DNA of 9,444 bases from Verrucomicrobiota bacterium (GTDB lineage Bacteria > Verrucomicrobiota > Verrucomicrobiia > Verrucomicrobiales > Verrucomicrobiaceae). Made by a program: the position numbers and the translations under genes. The stretch lies in assembly GCA_023428335.1 (NCBI GenBank), contig JAEYYS010000068.1, forward strand, positions 1-9,444, written 5' to 3'. The notes beneath the pieces are model-generated. The model ran no database searches. It saw only the letters and a program-made list of their open reading frames with translations, and was not told the DNA's origin. This document shows, in pieces, positions 6,538-9,444 of this stretch; position 1 is the first letter of the stretch, and each line of letters starts with the position of its first letter.

Positions 6538-6720
6538 CTAGGGCGACGTGACGACGCCGGCGGCCTGGAGCTTGATCGAGCGCCAGCGGGTCTCCGGATC
6601 GTTCGCGCCCATCTGCACGGCATCGGGGAAACCGAAAGTCACCTCGAGCCGGCCGTCTTTCGCCGCATTTCTAGAACGGCGGATCGTACTGGCTGGCTGC
6701 GTCGCGCTGTCTGGCCCGCG
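6538..6720 (-). pseudogene. C-terminal fragment of an unidentified protein
   Basis: The minus strand reads KDGRLEVTFGFPDAVQMG, then ANDPETRWRSIKLQAAGVVTSP and a stop, which looks like a natural protein end rather than an antisense frame. About 45 residues are protein-like; upstream of this the frame becomes arginine-rich and then meets the 5' edge of the opgC remnant. I do not recognise the family. The codon at the stop side is the only natural boundary; the other end is a breakpoint near 6670-6715. Confidence 0.3.
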
Positions 6721-7628
6721 CACGCCAGCTCTACTTCGTCCACATTGCCATAACCGCCCTCTGCCTCGCCATCTTCGCCGGCGCTGCGCAGTTCTTCGGG
6801 CTCTACCAGTTGCTGACCATCAACAACCTCGGCCCGATCTTCGCGCATCCGCTCGCGGCGATGCTGGGCCTGCCACTGCTGACCCACCAGCTCGGCTATC
6901 TCAACATCCTGCCGCTCTATACCGTGCTGTTGCTGATGACGCCGCTGCTGATCCCGTTCGGGCTGCGCCATCCGGTCTGGCTGCTGGTCGGCTCGGTGAT
7001 CGTCTGGGCGCTGGCTGGCCAGTTCCTCATCAACCTCCCGAACTACCCCAATTCGGGCGGCTGGTTCTTCAACCCGTTCTCCTGGCAGTTGCTGTTCGTC
7101 GTTGGCCTCGTCGGCGGCATGGCGATGAAGCAGGGGAAGCGCTTCTACCCATTGCATCCGCTGGTTTTCCTCGCGGCGCTGGCCTTTGTTGTCTTGATCG
7201 TCTTGTGGGTGAAGATCCCCGAACTCGGAGCGGCTGGCCGAGAGGTGCTTGGGGCCCTGAGCAAACTCGGGCTGCCGTTCTACGTCACCTGGTTCGACAA
7301 GACCTTCCTCGCCCTGCCGCGGCTGCTGCATGCGCTGGCGCTGTTCTATGTGCTGGCCTCACTCCCCTTCATGGAACGGCTTGCCGCCAGCCGCTGGCTG
7401 ACCCCGCTGCGGCTGATGGGCCAGCAGGGCCTCGCGATCTTTGCGACCGGCACGGTGATCAGCTTATTCCTCCAGGCGGTGAAGGCGGCCGTGCCGCCCG
7501 ATCCGCTGACCGACGGGATCATGCTCGGCACCGGTCTCGTCTTTCTCGTCGCGCTCGCTTGGGCGCTCACCAAGACAGCCGACAAGCGTCGCTCGGCACC
7601 CCATCCACCGGCACCCCAAACGCCCTGA
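6717..7628 (+). pseudogene. OpgC-type membrane acyltransferase, 5'-truncated
   Basis: The frame is open from 6675 to TGA 7626-7628; homologous sequence begins at about RARQLYFVHIA (6717). It carries about eight hydrophobic membrane segments and OpgC hallmarks: NNLGPIFAHPLAAMLGL, YLNILPLYTVLLLMTPLL, GGWFFNPFSWQLLFVVG and a final TM followed by a basic/proline-rich tail. OpgC proteins of the acyltransferase-3 group add succinyl groups to osmoregulated periplasmic glucans in the inner membrane and are ~370-390 residues. About the first 80-90 residues, including the initial RxxELDxLRG-type helix and first membrane segments, are missing. No ATG, GTG or TTG occurs in frame before TTG 6810, and neither it nor ATG 6861 has a ribosome binding site, so it is probably not expressed as a functional enzyme. 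The remainder is free of frameshifts, implying recent truncation. Confidence 0.75.
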
Positions 7629-7705
7629 GCAGCCGACACCATGTCCAGCCGCACCGGTGGTCTACACGCGTCCAGATCACGACGCAGAGCGGCCGCACCG
7701 CCTCC

Positions 7706-7847
7706 TACCTCGCGGTGGTGGTCCCGACCTGCAACAAAGCGGCAATCTCGAGGAGTGCTATGGCCGCCCGGCAGTCGCACCCGACGGGTTGAGCTGGGAG
7801 ATGAGATGATCGTCATCGACGATGCCGAAGCCGGGTCATGGTTGTGA
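7706..7847 (+). pseudogene. Family 2 glycosyltransferase, N-terminal remnant in three frames
   Basis: YLAVVVPTCNKAA is the first strand and nucleotide-sugar-binding start of a GT-A fold. The next frame gives NLEECYGRPAVAPDGLSWEM, and the third EMIVIDDAEAGS, the strand preceding the family's first acidic motif (usually VIDDGS). Two indels within ~100 bases separate the pieces, and the rest of the gene is absent. It lies just after the opgC remnant, so both could come from one envelope-polysaccharide locus, but the neighbourhood is too broken to show this. Confidence 0.5.
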
Positions 7848-8260
7848 AACACGCACCTGTCGCCCGAGCGTCGCTTGAGGAAGCAAGAAGCGGCGGCCGA
7901 CCCTGTACCGTCAGTTCAGCCATCATTGGCCTTGATCGCCTGAAGACAGCCAATCCCCGGGCCCTCCGCTGGGAGGCCTGGCGGGTTGCACCCATGCGCA
8001 GGAATAGGCGTTATCGAACATTCGGGGGTCGAGACCTGCATCAGGCTCGCCCGCAGAGGTCCAACTGCCCCCGTTCAAAAATCGCAACTGAACTCGGCAT
8101 TAACCACGGGAACAAAGGGTGAATGACTGGGGGCGAACCCTGTGGCACCTTCCACGATGTCGCTCCAACCGGGGCGGCTCCTGCGGCCCGATCTTCCGAT
8201 CTGGGCGGCCAACGAGGTGCTGGTAACACCTCGCTGACCTAACCGCGGGACTTTCTGCTA
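7848..8260. other. Gene-free stretch of about 410 bases
   Basis: Open frames here are short, rich in arginine and lack ribosome binding sites; none resembles a known family. The only structure noticed is the hairpin at 8213-8233 near its end. Confidence 0.5.
8213..8233. repeat. Perfect 7-bp inverted repeat upstream of the GIY-YIG gene
   Basis: CGAGGTG and CACCTCG flank a 7-base centre (CTGGTAA). No T-run follows, so an intrinsic terminator is unlikely; it lies 43 bases before ATG 8277 and could be an operator or a 5' leader hairpin. Confidence 0.35.
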
Positions 8261-8265
8261 GCAAC

Positions 8266-8270
8266 AGGAG
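8266..8270 (+). promoter_or_regulatory. Ribosome binding site of the GIY-YIG/DUF4357 gene
   Basis: AGGAG ends 6 nt before ATG 8277 and supports this start. Confidence 0.7.
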
Positions 8271-8276
8271 TATCCC

Positions 8277-9416
8277 ATGGCTAAGGCCAATCTGGGCGGC
8301 AACGCGTCTGCCCGCAAGTCTTCCCGCACCGCTTTCGACAGCTCTGTCAGTTCCCGCCCAGCGGCGACGGCGGAACTCAGTTCCCCTGCCCTGCCCGCTG
8401 AGCTGACCGCAGCCATTCTTGGGCTGGTCAGGGCGGCCACCCACAGCGCGATGCGCGACATGGTTGCGGCGCCGACCGGATCCGCCCTGCCGAGCCCGAC
8501 CCCGGCAGCGGACGAGCCCACCTCTGCTGCCCCGGCTGGGGCGACGGACACCCCAGCGGCGACCGCCACTGCCGTGCCGCGGGTTCCTGCTGGGCCAGCC
8601 TTCCGCTGCATTGAGGTGGACGCACTCGAGCCGGTCATCGTCATCGCCAATCGCGAGGAGCGGGCCACCCTCGGCCAGCATCCGCTGCTGCAAAGCCCGG
8701 GGTTCTACGTCGGGCTTTGGGACGCGAACCGCACCGCCTATCCTGGCTTTGGTGAGAATGTGGGCGGGCGCGCCAGCAGCAACCCTGAACTCGGTGGCGC
8801 CACTCCCGCCGAACGCACGGTCTGCATCGCCGACCGGCACGGGCGGCTGACGCCGCAGCAGGGGCTGGTCGGAGAGCGGCTCCTGGGCCAGATGCTGCAG
8901 CAGGCCGGCAGCTATTCCCTGCGCAACAAGCTGCCCGCCGGCGCCCCGGTCGAGCCGGCTGACTACGACACGATGCGGCTCTTCGTGGCCCGGGCCTGCC
9001 TCGCCCTGCGCGCAGCCGGCGTGCTCTTTACCAGCCTGCCGGCGGCGGCGCTGCTGCTGCCGCCGTCCAAGGCGCCCGCCTTCCGGCCACTCGAACCGGA
9101 CACCCAGATCTATCGCATCGCCGTGCCGGGCATCCGTGCGCATGTTGTTGAGGAGGACGGTGAGTGGCGGCTGCTCCCCGGCAGTGAGGTGCGGGCGGAA
9201 GTGCAGGCCTCGGCCTTCGGTCCAGCCTCGATGGCGCGGGCGGAATTGCTCCATTGCGGCGGCCTGCTCCGCACCGGAAGAGTCTTCAGCACGACGCGGG
9301 ACCTGCGCTTCAGCAGCGCCTGGGCGGCGGCACATTTCGTCCTCGGCCAGAAGCCGAGGTCGGACGTCTGGAAGCTCATACCTTCCGGTGCCGACGCTCG
9401 CGGACCCCGCGTCTAG
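8277..9416 (+). CDS. GIY-YIG-like nuclease domain protein with C-terminal DUF4357
   Basis: 379 residues. Residues 1-112 are low-complexity, rich in Ala, Pro, Ser and Thr, and probably disordered. A GIY-YIG-like domain follows: GFYVGLWDANRTAYPGFGENVGGR at 142-165 in two pieces (GFY for GIY at 142-144, YPG for YIG at 155-157, R165 as the conserved arginine), and GERLLGQMLQQAGSY with E200 as candidate metal-binding glutamate, then an NKLPAG linker and a helical region (DYDTMRLFVARACLALRAAG). The C-terminus (about 310-372) matches DUF4357: WRLLPGSEVRAEVQ and DLRFSSAWAAAHFVLGQ at 342-358, ending VWKLI. GIY-YIG domains cut DNA; this architecture occurs in many bacterial accessory genes but its role is not established. 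The start is set by AGGAG at 8266-8270. No partner gene is visible before the window ends. The YPG variant may mean altered or lost activity. Confidence 0.75.
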   Translation: MAKANLGGNASARKSSRTAFDSSVSSRPAATAELSSPALPAELTAAILGLVRAATHSAMRDMVAAPTGSALPSPTPAADEPTSAAPAGATDTPAATATAVPRVPAGPAFRCIEVDALEPVIVIANREERATLGQHPLLQSPGFYVGLWDANRTAYPGFGENVGGRASSNPELGGATPAERTVCIADRHGRLTPQQGLVGERLLGQMLQQAGSYSLRNKLPAGAPVEPADYDTMRLFVARACLALRAAGVLFTSLPAAALLLPPSKAPAFRPLEPDTQIYRIAVPGIRAHVVEEDGEWRLLPGSEVRAEVQASAFGPASMARAELLHCGGLLRTGRVFSTTRDLRFSSAWAAAHFVLGQKPRSDVWKLIPSGADARGPRV

Positions 9417-9444
9417 CACCGACTCCCCACCATACCGCCACCGG

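Noticed and set aside
6548..7792. 414-codon plus-strand open frame overlapping opgC
   Set aside because: The opgC frame gives coherent membrane segments and motifs; this one is arginine/alanine-rich. Only its last part (7706-7792) is real, as the first piece of the GT2 remnant.
8192..8202. TCTTCCGATCT, identical to the end of a common Illumina adapter
   Set aside because: Only 11 bases match and the adjoining base already differs from the adapter; the flanks look genomic and contain a nearby direct repeat of CCGATCT. Probably chance, though a read-level check of this point would be easy.
7848..8260. Possible tRNA or small RNA in the gap
   Set aside because: No cloverleaf with a T-loop (GTTCGAATC-like) and matching acceptor stem was found by eye on either strand.
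8100..9419. Long minus-strand open frame (439 codons) over the right-end gene
   Set aside because: It is the antisense of the GIY-YIG/DUF4357 gene in high-GC DNA; the translation is rich in Arg/Gly, has no recognisable domain and no ribosome binding site.
1..9444. CRISPR array or complete insertion sequence
   Set aside because: No regularly spaced direct repeats and no transposase with terminal inverted repeats were seen.

Overview
The window is GC-rich DNA, most like an alphaproteobacterium (the gene types fit Rhodospirillales, Acetobacteraceae, sphingomonad or Rhizobiales relatives, but no marker settles the lineage). It looks like an accessory region, such as a plasmid, chromid or genomic island. 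A few well-preserved genes sit among truncated and frameshifted gene remnants. No rRNA, tRNA, CRISPR array or complete insertion sequence was recognised.

Left part (1-3440). A soluble, FtsH-like AAA+ ATPase/M41 zinc metalloprotease (82-1992) overlaps by ATGA a tyrosine recombinase that keeps only its N-terminal core-binding domain (1989-2414). The recombinase is cut by a junction with a decayed MOBV/Pre-type mobilisation gene (about 2372-3004, spread over three reading frames). Beyond it are a short unidentified coding-like stretch and a small, possibly broken minus-strand ORF.

Middle (3440-5600). This is the most interesting part: a 612-residue HipA-family kinase whose first ~190 residues look like an AbiEi-type winged-helix antitoxin/regulator. 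There is no separate hipB. Two near-identical 35-bp inverted repeats lie just upstream with centres 53 bp apart, and a TTGACA promoter is placed between and across them. This suggests a single-polypeptide, self-repressing toxin-antitoxin or defence unit. A PIN-domain toxin fragment follows directly, with a strong ribosome binding site but a TTA codon where its start should be.

Right part (5585-7850) is a series of remnants: a minus-strand chrA (chromate transporter) pseudogene in several frames, an 18-residue-repeat fragment resembling a secreted beta-helix protein, an unidentified minus-strand C-terminal fragment, an OpgC-type membrane acyltransferase lacking its N-terminus, and a family 2 glycosyltransferase remnant. 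The stretch 7850-8260 holds no recognisable gene.

Right end (8277-9416). An intact gene with a good ribosome binding site encodes a GIY-YIG-like nuclease domain followed by DUF4357, a combination common in mobile and defence-related DNA.

Overall, the intact genes (protease, HipA fusion, GIY-YIG protein) are long, uninterrupted and preceded by start signals, while the material between them is broken. This argues for repeated recombination and decay rather than uniformly poor sequence quality.
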